This document shows, one piece after another, positions 1 to 6,891 of a stretch of 64,000 nt of DNA. The notes below the pieces were generated by a model that saw only the letters and a list, made by a program, of their open reading frames with translations, searched no databases and was not told the origin of the DNA. Position 1 is the stretch's first letter; each line of letters opens with the position of its first letter. A program made the position numbers and the translations under genes. The DNA comes from Streptomyces melanogenes (GTDB lineage Bacteria; Actinomycetota; Actinomycetes; Streptomycetales; Streptomycetaceae): positions 186,001 through 250,000 of the forward strand of contig NZ_BMTS01000005.1 in assembly GCF_014649795.1 (NCBI RefSeq), given 5' to 3'.

Positions 1-39
1 ACGCACGCCATCTGCCAAGGGCACAAAGGGAGTTGAACC

Positions 40-765
40 ATGACGTGCTGGTACGAAGGCCCCCTGGCCGCATTCGACACCGAGACGACGGGCGTGGACG
101 TGGAGCGGGACCGCATAGTGTCGGCCGCCCTGGTGGTCCAGGACGGGCCGGGTTCGCGGCCGCGGGCGACGCGCTGGCTGGTGAACCCGGGCATATCCGT
201 GCCGGAGGGCGCGACCGCCGTGCACGGGCTCACCGACGAGCACCTCCAGTTGAACGGGCGGTGGCCGGCGCCGGTGATGGAGGAGGTGGCCAGGGCGCTG
301 GCGGAGGAGTGCGCGGCGGGGCGGCCGCTGGTGGTGATGAACGCGCCGTTCGACCTGACGCTGCTGGACCGGGAGTTGAGGCGGCACCGGGCCTCGTCGC
401 TGGCGCGCTATCTGGACGGGGCGCCGCTGCGGGTCCTGGATCCGCGGGTCCTGGACAAGCATCTGGACCGCTACCGCAAGGGGCGCCGCACCCTCACGGA
501 TCTGTGCGCGCACTACGGGGTGGAGCTGGAGGGCGCGCACGACGCGGCGGCGGACGCGCTGGCGGCGCTCGAGGTCGTACGGGCGGTGGGGCGCCGGTTC
601 GCGGCGCGGCTCGAACGGCTGACCCCGGCGGAGATCCACGCCTTGCAGACGGGCTGGCACGCGGCCCAGGCGCGGGGCCTGCAGGCGTGGTTCACGCGCA
701 ACGGGACGCCGGAGGAAGTGGACCCGGCGTGGCCGCTGCGGCCCGAGCTGCCCGCGGCGGCGTGA
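40..765 (+). CDS. DEDDh-family 3'-5' exonuclease (DnaQ-like)
   Basis: This 241-residue protein is a stand-alone exonuclease of the DNA polymerase III epsilon (DnaQ) fold. The ExoI motif AFDTETTG lies at about residues 11-18 and supplies D13 and E15. ExoII is around NAPFDLTLLD near residue 105, and ExoIII is HDAAADALAAL near 167, with the H-x4-D spacing of the DEDDh class. These residues bind the two metal ions that hydrolyse 3' ends. No BRCT or helicase extension is present, so it is probably a repair or RNA/DNA trimming nuclease rather than the replisome subunit; that last point is inference. The ATG at 40 follows an AAAGGGAG ribosome binding site. The gene is monocistronic and faces the tRNA-Val gene. 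Confidence 0.9.
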   Translation: MTCWYEGPLAAFDTETTGVDVERDRIVSAALVVQDGPGSRPRATRWLVNPGISVPEGATAVHGLTDEHLQLNGRWPAPVMEEVARALAEECAAGRPLVVMNAPFDLTLLDRELRRHRASSLARYLDGAPLRVLDPRVLDKHLDRYRKGRRTLTDLCAHYGVELEGAHDAAADALAALEVVRAVGRRFAARLERLTPAEIHALQTGWHAAQARGLQAWFTRNGTPEEVDPAWPLRPELPAAA

Positions 766-792
766 CGCCCGTACAGGTCCCGTACATGCGGA

Positions 793-823
793 AAGGCCGG
801 TCCGTCGATGACGGACCGGCCTT
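793..823 (-). terminator. Terminator of the first tRNA-Val gene
   Basis: A perfect 14-bp stem (AAGGCCGGTCCGTC and its complement) closes a 3-nt loop, 8 nt beyond the tRNA 3' end on the minus strand. It also lies downstream of the exonuclease gene, so it can stop transcription from both sides. Confidence 0.8.
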
Positions 824-830
824 CTCCCGG

Positions 831-902
831 TGGGCGATACTGGGTTCGAACCAGTGACCTCTTCGGTGTGAACGAAGCGCTCTCCCACTGAGCTAATCGC
901 CC
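831..902 (-). tRNA. tRNA-Val (anticodon CAC), copy 1
   Basis: The 72-nt cloverleaf has acceptor stem GGGCGAT/ATCGCCC, anticodon stem CTTCG/CGAAG around loop TTCACAC (anticodon CAC, reads GUG), and T-loop GGTTCGAACCC. CCA is not encoded. The sequence is identical to the copy at 1511-1582. Confidence 0.97.
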
Positions 903-941
903 GGGAACGGACTGAACCATACAGGCCCGGGCGGCCTGGGT

Positions 942-1403
942 TCAAACTCCGTTCAGGACGGCGGTCAGTCCCCGCCGGCCGGCGCGCATCATCAGGGCGT
1001 GGTTGGCGAGGAAGACGGGGCGCCCGGGGACGGCGAGCCGCCGCATCAGGGGCTTGCGCACCTCGACCTCCTGCTCGTACACCGCGCGCGTGCCGCCGTC
1101 GTACGCGCTCAGGGTCCAGCGGGCCCAGCCGTCCAGGTCGCCGCTCATGGCGACTTCCAGGACGCCGGCCGCCTCGTCGCGGCGCCGCTCGCGGGCGGTG
1201 ACGACCAGGTCGTACGGAAGGACGGAGCGGAACCTGGCGATGCCGGTGCGCTCGTCGACGGCGGTCACCTCGCGGATCTGCGGCCACCAGTGGGGGTAGC
1301 CCTCGGCGCGCTCCAGGACCGCGTAGACGGCGGCGGGCGGGGCGGGCAGGTGCCAGACGCTGCGGAACCGGTAGTGGCTCCAGCCCGCGGTTCTCGGCTT
1401 CAT
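942..1403 (-). CDS. SRPBCC family protein (polyketide cyclase/START-like)
   Basis: The 153-residue protein looks like a member of the SRPBCC (Bet v 1/START-like) superfamily. Its N-terminus contains HYRFRSVWHLPAPPAAVYAVLE, with WWPQIREV following, which is the usual first strand and helices of this fold, and it has alternating strands before a long C-terminal helix. Such proteins bind hydrophobic ligands in a deep cavity; the ligand cannot be read from sequence. It is a single gene lying between two identical tRNA-Val genes on the same strand. The ATG at 1403 has no obvious ribosome binding site, but a CAGACT hexamer lies 6 nt upstream, so a leaderless start is possible. Confidence 0.8.
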   Translation of the reverse strand: MKPRTAGWSHYRFRSVWHLPAPPAAVYAVLERAEGYPHWWPQIREVTAVDERTGIARFRSVLPYDLVVTARERRRDEAAGVLEVAMSGDLDGWARWTLSAYDGGTRAVYEQEVEVRKPLMRRLAVPGRPVFLANHALMMRAGRRGLTAVLNGV

Positions 1404-1465
1404 GGTTCAAGTCTGCGCCGGGGAGCGGGAAGTACACCGGGAGGTGTGCGGGCTTCCGGGAACGC

Positions 1466-1503
1466 CGAAGGCCCGGAGATCGTTGTCGATCTCCGGGCCT
1501 TCG
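1466..1503 (-). terminator. Terminator of the second tRNA-Val gene
   Basis: A perfect 17-bp stem starting CGAAGGCCCGGAGATCG closes a TTGT loop just beyond the 3' end of the tRNA at 1511-1582. Confidence 0.8.
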
Positions 1504-1510
1504 GTCCGGG

Positions 1511-1582
1511 TGGGCGATACTGGGTTCGAACCAGTGACCTCTTCGGTGTGAACGAAGCGCTCTCCCACTGAGCTAATCGCCC
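1511..1582 (-). tRNA. tRNA-Val (anticodon CAC), copy 2
   Basis: All 72 nt are identical to the copy at 831-902, with anticodon loop TTCACAC. The two genes form 72-bp direct repeats that bracket the SRPBCC gene, and each has its own unrelated terminator hairpin. Confidence 0.97.
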
Positions 1583-1646
1583 GGGCGCACCGCAAACATT
1601 ACCGCATGTCAGCGGGGCGTTTGACCATGGTGGCCGGTCCCGCTCG

Positions 1647-2057
1647 TCACTCGTTGATCTTCCACGGCATGACGAGGCCGAACTTCCAGAGGTAGACCGC
1701 GGCGAGCGCCGCCACGATCGCCAGGCCGATGGCCGTCAGGATGATGTTGCGCCGCCGCACCTTGGGGTCGAGGGCCCGCTGGGCGGCCTCGGTCACCTTG
1801 CGCCTGGTCCAGCGCAGCACCAGCTGGGCCCAGACGAACTCGGTCGCCCAGATCGCCATGCCACCGAAGATCACCAGCCAGCCCGGTCCCGGCAGCGGAA
1901 GCATGATGATGCCCGCGACCACGACCGCGAGGCCCACGATGAAGACGCCGACCTGCCAGCTCAGGTGCAGCGGCCTGGACGCCTTGATGAAGGCGGGCGC
2001 GCGCGATCCGAGGACCGCCTCCGGCGCACCGGCCTGCTCGTCACTCCCCGTATTCAT
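1647..2057 (-). CDS. TIGR02611-type membrane protein (PGPGW motif)
   Basis: This predicted 136-residue inner-membrane protein has two hydrophobic stretches around the motif LPLPGPGWLVIFGG near residues 47-60, and a third segment (ILTAIGLAIVAALAAVYLW) near the C-terminus. The PGPGW signature is characteristic of a small uncharacterised actinobacterial membrane family (TIGR02611). The function is unknown. I chose the ATG at 2057 because TAGGTT lies exactly 7 nt upstream, which fits a leaderless mRNA; an upstream ATG has its purine-rich stretch directly abutting it. The gene is divergent from ssgB, so the two share the 190-bp region between them. Confidence 0.82.
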   Translation of the reverse strand: MNTGSDEQAGAPEAVLGSRAPAFIKASRPLHLSWQVGVFIVGLAVVVAGIIMLPLPGPGWLVIFGGMAIWATEFVWAQLVLRWTRRKVTEAAQRALDPKVRRRNIILTAIGLAIVAALAAVYLWKFGLVMPWKINE

Positions 2058-2247
2058 GCGGTCCAACCTACCTGACCGCATCCCCTCACCAGAATGGCCG
2101 CATAACCCAAAGTAATACTCCGCCGTACGAGCTACCTGAACGACCGCAAAACGGCCAGAGGGGTTTACAACGGCACCGTAGGTGGCATGTCGATTTCGCC
2201 GACGTGCGAATCCCCGAGCGCACACTGAGCGAAAGGCCCTGGCGCTT

Positions 2248-2661
2248 ATGAACACCACGGTCAGCTGCGAGCTGCACCTGCGCCTCGTTGTGTCGAGCGA
2301 GTCCTCACTGCCTGTACCCGCGGGCCTGCGGTATGACACGGCCGATCCCTACGCCGTGCACGCCACCTTCCACACCGGAGCCGAGGAGACCGTCGAGTGG
2401 GTGTTCGCCCGCGACCTTCTCGCCGAGGGCCTGCACCGGCCCACCGGTACCGGAGACGTCAGAGTCTGGCCATCGCGCAGTCACGGCCAGGGCGTCGTCT
2501 GCATCGCCCTCAGCTCCCCGGAAGGAGAGGCCCTGCTCGAAGCCCCGGCGCGGGCTCTGGAGTCGTTCCTCAAGCGGACGGATGCCGCGGTGCCACCGGG
2601 CACCGAACACCGTCACTTCGATCTGGACACGGAGCTCTCGCACATCCTGGCGGAGAACTGA
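2248..2661 (+). CDS. ssgB: SsgB, sporulation-specific cell division protein
   Basis: The 137-residue protein matches SsgB, the SALP-family protein that, with SsgA, recruits FtsZ to sporulation septum sites in aerial hyphae. It is nearly invariant in streptomycetes, and this copy carries the expected MNTTVSCELHLRLV start and the LESFLKRTD and HILAEN C-terminal stretches. The start is the ATG at 2248; the longer in-frame ORF adds 22 residues that do not resemble the family. A weak GAAAGG lies upstream. SsgB transcription is known to depend on stress sigma factor SigH in S. coelicolor, and a GTTTAC at about 2164 could be part of such a promoter, but I cannot establish its -10 element. Confidence 0.96.
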   Translation: MNTTVSCELHLRLVVSSESSLPVPAGLRYDTADPYAVHATFHTGAEETVEWVFARDLLAEGLHRPTGTGDVRVWPSRSHGQGVVCIALSSPEGEALLEAPARALESFLKRTDAAVPPGTEHRHFDLDTELSHILAEN

Positions 2662-2750
2662 GCCAGACCGAGAGCCGCACGGCGCCGTCCGACTCGGGGA
2701 GACGGCGCCGCGCGGACATCCGCATAGGAACGCCCACCGCATAGGCACCC

Positions 2751-2796
2751 CACCGGCGCCCGTCCCGCGAACACCCTCGCGGGACGGGCGCCGGTG
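2751..2796 (+). terminator. Long perfect hairpin downstream of ssgB
   Basis: A perfect 20-bp inverted repeat (arms 2751-2770 and 2777-2796, beginning CACCGGCGCC) encloses a 6-nt loop. It has no U tract, as is common in Streptomyces terminators. A TAGAGT hexamer at 2815-2820 that could be the -10 of the next gene follows it. Confidence 0.75.
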
Positions 2797-2868
2797 CGCT
2801 CGCGCCCGAGCCGCTAGAGTCACCGGGCATCGGCGGGCACCGGCCCGCAGCAGGCCAGGGAGCGAATC

Positions 2869-3426
2869 GTGCTGATCCCTCACGACACCCGGATCGCCCT
2901 CGACATGGTGGTCGATCTGGTGAACACCTCGCCGGAGAGCGAGGAGCCCGACCGGCTCGCCGACGTCGAGGCGCTGTACGGCTTCGTACGGGACCACGAC
3001 ATCAGCGGCGTCGAGAGCCTCACGGCGCGCGACCTCTCCGGCGTACGGACCGTACGGGGCCGTTTCGCGGGTGTTTTCGAGGCGGCGGACGCCCGGGCGG
3101 CCGCCGGTCTGGTGAACGAGATCGTGGCGGAGGCGGGCACCACGCCCCAGCTCACCGACCACGACGGCTACGACTGGCACGTGCACTACTTCGCGCCCGG
3201 CGCCTCGATCGCGGACCACCTGGCCGCCGACGGCGGGATGGCGCTGGCGTTCATCGTGGTGGCGGGCGAGCAGGAGCGGCTGCGCCGGTGCGAGGCGCCG
3301 GACTGCGGGCGGGCCTTCGTGGACCTCTCGCGCAACCGCTCGCGCCGCTACTGCGACAGCCGCACCTGCGGGAACCGGCTGCACGTGGCCGCCTACCGGG
3401 CCCGGCGCAAGGAAGCCGCGGGCTGA
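2869..3426 (+). CDS. CGNR zinc-finger domain protein (ABATE domain)
   Basis: The 185-residue protein has an N-terminal ABATE (stress-response, ligand-type) domain and a C-terminal CGNR zinc finger. The finger is visible as RRCEAPDCGRAFVDLSR followed by YCDSRTCGNR at about residues 140-173, with four cysteines placed to bind zinc. The family is predicted to bind DNA and regulate transcription; the target is unknown. The GTG start at 2869 follows AGGGAG at good spacing. The gene follows ssgB on the same strand but is separated from it by a strong hairpin and its own possible promoter. It ends 29 bp before the convergent small membrane-protein gene. Confidence 0.88.
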   Translation: MLIPHDTRIALDMVVDLVNTSPESEEPDRLADVEALYGFVRDHDISGVESLTARDLSGVRTVRGRFAGVFEAADARAAAGLVNEIVAEAGTTPQLTDHDGYDWHVHYFAPGASIADHLAADGGMALAFIVVAGEQERLRRCEAPDCGRAFVDLSRNRSRRYCDSRTCGNRLHVAAYRARRKEAAG

Positions 3427-3455
3427 GACCCGGCCTGACGCTCCCGTACGCCCTG

Positions 3456-3635
3456 TCACAGCAGGTACAGATCGTGCAGGGCCGCCATGAGCAGCAGGCA
3501 GCCGATCACCCCGAGGAAGATCATCAGGGGTGGCTGCGAAAGGGCGAAGAGACAGCCGCGCGGCTCGTCGGACGGGGGCGCGGCGTGCGGCTCTTCGGGC
3601 GGCGCGGGGACGTGCCCCGGGGAAGTGTCCAGCAT
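3456..3635 (-). CDS. Small single-span membrane protein, 59 residues
   Basis: This short ORF encodes 59 residues and was found by reading the minus strand. It has a Pro/Glu-rich polar N-terminus (MLDTSPGHVPAPPEEPHAAP), then a clear transmembrane stretch PLMIFLGVIGCLLLMAAL at residues 36-53, and a six-residue tail ending LYLL. Every codon shows the GC-rich third position typical of real genes here, and it fills the gap between a convergent neighbour and a long upstream region. The ATG at 3635 is the only good start I see; a ribosome binding site is weak, with GAG nearby. I do not recognise a family. The charge pattern suggests a cytoplasmic N-terminus with one span. Confidence 0.6.
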   Translation of the reverse strand: MLDTSPGHVPAPPEEPHAAPPSDEPRGCLFALSQPPLMIFLGVIGCLLLMAALHDLYLL

Positions 3636-3800
3636 CTCGGGGTGATGATGGACCAGCGACGGCGCGACGGGGCGCCAACACGCCCACCCGCAGGGGGAGT
3701 TACCTCGATCTTGCCGCGCGGGCCCGGCACCGGGTGCCGCCTGGACCGGCGCCGGACGGACGCCCGGCGGGAAATTCGCGGCGGGGTCGGGAAGGAGTCA

Positions 3801-3814
3801 TGGGAGCGCTCCCG
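3801..3814. promoter_or_regulatory. CebR-like palindromic operator
   Basis: TGGGAGCGCTCCCG matches the 14-bp CebR operator of Streptomyces (TGGGAGCGCTCCCA), which controls cellobiose uptake, at 13 of 14 positions. The nearest gene that could be controlled is the 59-residue membrane protein starting 166 bp away on the minus strand. No sugar gene is nearby, so another LacI-family protein or a chance palindrome remains possible. Confidence 0.4.
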
Positions 3815-3824
3815 CCACTCGGCC

Positions 3825-3982
3825 GGAATTCACCCCAACTGGAATTCCGCGTAAGGGAATTCGCGACCACGGGAATTCCCCGGTCAGGCCGGTCACGGGA
3901 AGTTACGGAGGGTCAGATTCCGACGCTCTTTCAGATTCCGCGCCGGGTTCCGCATCGCGCCCGGGGTCCCGTACCGGGGTTC
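3825..3982. repeat. Iteron-like array of GGAATTC and related heptamers
   Basis: GGAATTC occurs at 3825, 3841, 3856 and 3872, spaced 16, 15 and 16 bp. It is followed by two CAGATTCCG direct repeats (3914 and 3932) and two GGTTCCG-type copies near 3946 and 3978. The AT content of these motifs stands out from the surroundings. The stretch 3636-4032 contains no gene; this array and the palindrome at 3801 are its only features. Confidence 0.6.
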
Positions 3983-4032
3983 CGTATCCGGGCGTTCGCA
4001 CCGGCGAAGGCGCGGCTCGCGGGGGGCGTGGC

Positions 4033-4479
4033 TCAGATGCCGTGCTTCTTCAGGATCGCCTCGATGTCGCTGAAGTCCTCGGCGCCGCCGGACTTGCCCT
4101 TCGCCTTGGGGGCGGGCTGGGCGGCTCGGCGCCCGGCGCCCAGGGAGGGCGCGGAGGCCTTGGGGGCGATCGCCTCTCCCCCGGCTGCCTCGGCCGCCCT
4201 GCGCTCCTTGCGGGTGCCGCCCTCGGAGCGCCGCTCCACGAAGCGGGTGGCCGAGAAGAGCAGCCAGGCGATGCCGAGCAGGCCGAAGCCCGCCCAGACG
4301 CTCGGCTTGAACACGATGCCGGACACCCATCCCACGACACCGGTCATGACCAGGGCGACGGGGACCAGCGAGTAGGCGGCGATCCGCGTGGCCGACAGGA
4401 AGCGCTTGCGGTACGCCGTGACGACGGCGATGCCCAGTCCGGCCGCGGACGCGGCGGAGCAGACGGTCTCGGCAAGCAT
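4033..4479 (-). CDS. Small membrane protein with conserved acidic C-terminal tail
   Basis: A 148-residue protein with two or three hydrophobic helices in its first 85 residues (AGLGIAVVTAYRKRF, LVPVALVMTGVVGWVSGIVF and WAGFGLLGIAWLLFSATRF). A charged, Ala/Lys-rich linker of about 45 residues follows, then the tail DFSDIEAILKKHGI. This layout is a conserved Streptomyces family of unknown function; I recall such proteins being labelled cellulose synthase in databases, but no glycosyltransferase motif is present. The ATG at 4479 has an excellent GGAGGA site 6 nt upstream, which overrules a longer ORF. Confidence 0.75.
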   Translation of the reverse strand: MLAETVCSAASAAGLGIAVVTAYRKRFLSATRIAAYSLVPVALVMTGVVGWVSGIVFKPSVWAGFGLLGIAWLLFSATRFVERRSEGGTRKERRAAEAAGGEAIAPKASAPSLGAGRRAAQPAPKAKGKSGGAEDFSDIEAILKKHGI

Positions 4480-4634
4480 CCGGTTCCTCCAGACATGGGG
4501 GGTGTGGCCCTTCCATCCTGCACCGGAGCGGGCCGTCCGGGCCACGGTGCGCCAGGACATCAGGGAGATCTCGGGGGCGGATCCTCCCCAGGTCCCGGTT
4601 GGGGCCCGTCGGGCGGGGCTGGAAGACTGGCCCC

Positions 4635-5156
4635 ATGACCGAGACCACCCCCGAAACCCCCGGCTCCGCCCCCGTCGTCCTCGACGTGTGGTGCGAGCTC
4701 CAGTGCCCCGACTGCCATGCCGCCCTCGACGACGTCCGCGCCCTGCGGGCCCGCTACGGCGACCGGCTGGACATCCGGCTGCGGCACTTCCCGCTGGAGA
4801 AGCACAAGCACGCCTACGCCGCCGCCCAGGCCGCCGAGGAGGCGTTCGAGCAGGGGCAGGGCTGGCCGTACGTGGAGGCGGTGCTCGCCCGCACCGAGGA
4901 GCTCGGCGAGCGGGGAGAGCGCGTACTGCTCGACACCGCGCGGGAACTCGGCCTGGACGCCGAGGAGTTCGACACCGCCCTCGTCGACGGCCGGCACCTG
5001 CTGATCGTCGACGCCGACCAGGCCGAGGGCAAGGCGATCGGCGTCACCGGCACGCCCACGTACGTCATCGACGGGGAGCGCCTGGACGGCGGCAAGAGCC
5101 AGGAGGGCCTGCGGACCCGCATCGAGGAGATCGCGGACCGGCTGCTGGGCGCCTGA
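4635..5156 (+). CDS. DsbA-family thioredoxin-fold protein (CPDC)
   Basis: This 173-residue protein has the thioredoxin-like DsbA fold: the redox motif CPDC at residues 24-27 at the N-terminal end of the first helix, an inserted helical region (about 55-125), and the cis-proline segment VTGTPTYVIDG near 147-157. No signal peptide is seen, so it is probably cytoplasmic, like FrnE- and DsbA-type isomerases of actinobacteria. The substrate is not evident. The ATG at 4635 is preferred over an upstream GTG because conserved sequence starts only after it. The gene ends three bases before the stop of the convergent GNAT gene. Confidence 0.87.
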   Translation: MTETTPETPGSAPVVLDVWCELQCPDCHAALDDVRALRARYGDRLDIRLRHFPLEKHKHAYAAAQAAEEAFEQGQGWPYVEAVLARTEELGERGERVLLDTARELGLDAEEFDTALVDGRHLLIVDADQAEGKAIGVTGTPTYVIDGERLDGGKSQEGLRTRIEEIADRLLGA

Positions 5157-5159
5157 TCC

Positions 5160-5996
5160 CTACAGGAGTGCCTTGGCCCGGTTGTACTCCGTCGGCTCGT
5201 ACCCCAGCGACTCGTACAGCCGCACGGCCGGGGTGTTGTCGCTGAAGACGTGCAGGGCCAGCGTGGACATGCCGTCGGCCAGCGCCGCCCGCTCGGCCAG
5301 CAGCATCAGGGCCCGGCCGTGGCCCCGGCCCCGGTGCTCCTCGGCGACCGCCACGTCGTAGACGTAGGCGGCGGGACCCGTCTCCAGCTCCTTGCGGGCG
5401 ACCCAGACGTGCCCGACCACAAAGTCGCCGCTGACCAGCACCTCCAGGTGGACGCCGGGCGTCGCCAGGCCGTCCGGCAGCAGGCCGCGGTGGTCGGCCT
5501 CGGCCTTGGCGCGGGCCTGGTCTGCCGGGACGCCCCGGGCGATCCAGCTGCGGGCGTAGTTCTCCTGCTCGTCGTGGTGCCAGACGGTGTACTCGGCCTC
5601 GGTCATCGGGCGCCCGGTGACCGAGACGGGCAGGGCGGGCGGCTCGGCGGGCAGCCGTTTGGCCATGTTGCGGCTGCGTTCGGTGTAGCCGAGCGCGTCG
5701 GCGAGGCGCAGGGCCGCCACGGCATCCGCGGGCACCGCCGCGCGTACCTGGGTGCAGCCCCAGCCGCGCAGCACCTCCTCGGCGGCGAGCGCGGCGACGG
5801 TCCCCCGCCCGCGCCCCCGGTCGGGCTCGTCGACGCGCAGCCCGCTGATCACCCCCATGGCGCGGCCGAAAGCCGGGTCGGTGGCGACGGTGATGGTGCC
5901 GACGCGTCTGCTGTTGACACAGACGTCGTAGGTACGGGAGGCGGCGCCGTCGGCGCCCTGCTGGAGCGGCCCGGTCGGCCGAATGGTGGTGGTCAT
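5160..5996 (-). CDS. Tandem GNAT-domain acetyltransferase
   Basis: The 278-residue protein contains two GNAT folds. The N-terminal half (about 15-120) has RVDEPDRGRGRGTVAALAAEE, a degenerate acetyl-CoA loop. The C-terminal half (about 130-278) has VAEEHRGRGHGRALMLLAE and a typical NTPAVRLYESLGYEPTEYN ending, so it is the likely active domain. The substrate is unknown. A GTG 36 nt upstream is possible, but the ATG at 5996 has TACAAC 7 nt upstream, which supports leaderless translation from this position. Confidence 0.85.
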   Translation of the reverse strand: MTTTIRPTGPLQQGADGAASRTYDVCVNSRRVGTITVATDPAFGRAMGVISGLRVDEPDRGRGRGTVAALAAEEVLRGWGCTQVRAAVPADAVAALRLADALGYTERSRNMAKRLPAEPPALPVSVTGRPMTEAEYTVWHHDEQENYARSWIARGVPADQARAKAEADHRGLLPDGLATPGVHLEVLVSGDFVVGHVWVARKELETGPAAYVYDVAVAEEHRGRGHGRALMLLAERAALADGMSTLALHVFSDNTPAVRLYESLGYEPTEYNRAKALL

Positions 5997-6069
5997 CAAG
6001 GCCGTTGTACCGGCCGGGCCGCCGTCCGTCACCGGGTTTTGCCGGGCCGGAACCGCTCGCTCGCGGTCT

Positions 6070-6891
6070 CTACGGGTCGAGGTCGGAGGCGGCCCGCTCG
6101 TCGAAGACGCGCATCGCCTTGGCGGTGACCGGCCCCGGCGTGCCCGTCAGCTCCCGGCCGTCGACCCGGTGCACCGCCTGGACGTCCCGCAGGGTGGAGG
6201 TCAGGAAGACCTCGTCGGCGGAGGCGAGCACGTCGAGCGGCAGGTCGGTCTCCTGGGCACCGGTCCACTCCACGACCAGTTCGCGGGTGATCCCGGCGAG
6301 GCAGCCGGAGGCGAGCGGCGGGGTGTGCAGCTGTCCGTCGACGACGACGAAGACGTTGGAGCCGGTCCCCTCGCAGAGCGCGCCGACGGTGTTGCCGAAG
6401 AGCGCCTCGGTGGCCCCGTGCTGGTGGGCGCGGGCGAGCGCGACGACGTTCTCGGCGTACGAGGTGGTCTTGAGCCCGGCGACGGCGCTGCGCTCATTGC
6501 GCGTCCAGGGGACGGTGACCACGGCGGTGGTGTCGGGGCGGCGCGAGGTCTCGCCGACGGCCACGACCAGCGTCGGGCCGGTGTCGCCGCGCTCGGAGCC
6601 GAGCGGGGAGAGGCCGCCGGTGTAGGTGATCCGCATCCGGCCGAGCGCGACCGGGTTGGCGTCGAGCACGGCGGCGCAGGCGCGGCGGACCTCGTCCAGA
6701 TCGGGGTCGGGCAGCCCGAGGCCGCGGGCCGAGCGGGTCAGCCGGGCGAGGTGGCGGGTGAGCGCGAACGTCGTCCCCTTCTCCGCCTTCACCGTCTCGA
6801 AGATGCCGTCGCCCACGGTCATGCCGTGGTCGAGGACGGACACCTGCGCGGCGTCGGCGTCCCGCAGCCCGCCGTTCACCCAGATCTGCAT
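6070..6891 (-). CDS. pabC: Aminodeoxychorismate lyase (class IV PLP aminotransferase fold)
   Basis: A 273-residue class IV PLP enzyme. The N-terminus MQIWVNGG and the DHGMTVGDGIFETVKAE segment are typical, and GLKTTSYAENV near residue 140 holds the PLP-binding lysine. In this context it most likely splits 4-amino-4-deoxychorismate into p-aminobenzoate and pyruvate for folate synthesis; the alternative is branched-chain or D-amino acid transamination. The start codon abuts the pabB stop codon with no gap, so the two are co-transcribed and translationally coupled. Confidence 0.85.
   Translation of the reverse strand: MQIWVNGGLRDADAAQVSVLDHGMTVGDGIFETVKAEKGTTFALTRHLARLTRSARGLGLPDPDLDEVRRACAAVLDANPVALGRMRITYTGGLSPLGSERGDTGPTLVVAVGETSRRPDTTAVVTVPWTRNERSAVAGLKTTSYAENVVALARAHQHGATEALFGNTVGALCEGTGSNVFVVVDGQLHTPPLASGCLAGITRELVVEWTGAQETDLPLDVLASADEVFLTSTLRDVQAVHRVDGRELTGTPGPVTAKAMRVFDERAASDLDP

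Noticed and set aside
831..902. A tRNA-Val attachment site for an integrated element
   Set aside because: No integrase, no partial tRNA duplicate and no foreign base composition is seen; the repeated tRNA is a full gene.
2305..3687. A 460-residue minus-strand reading frame across ssgB and the CGNR gene
   Set aside because: It overlaps two well-supported plus-strand genes, and its protein is a low-complexity Arg/Gly/Ala-rich shadow of their codon bias.
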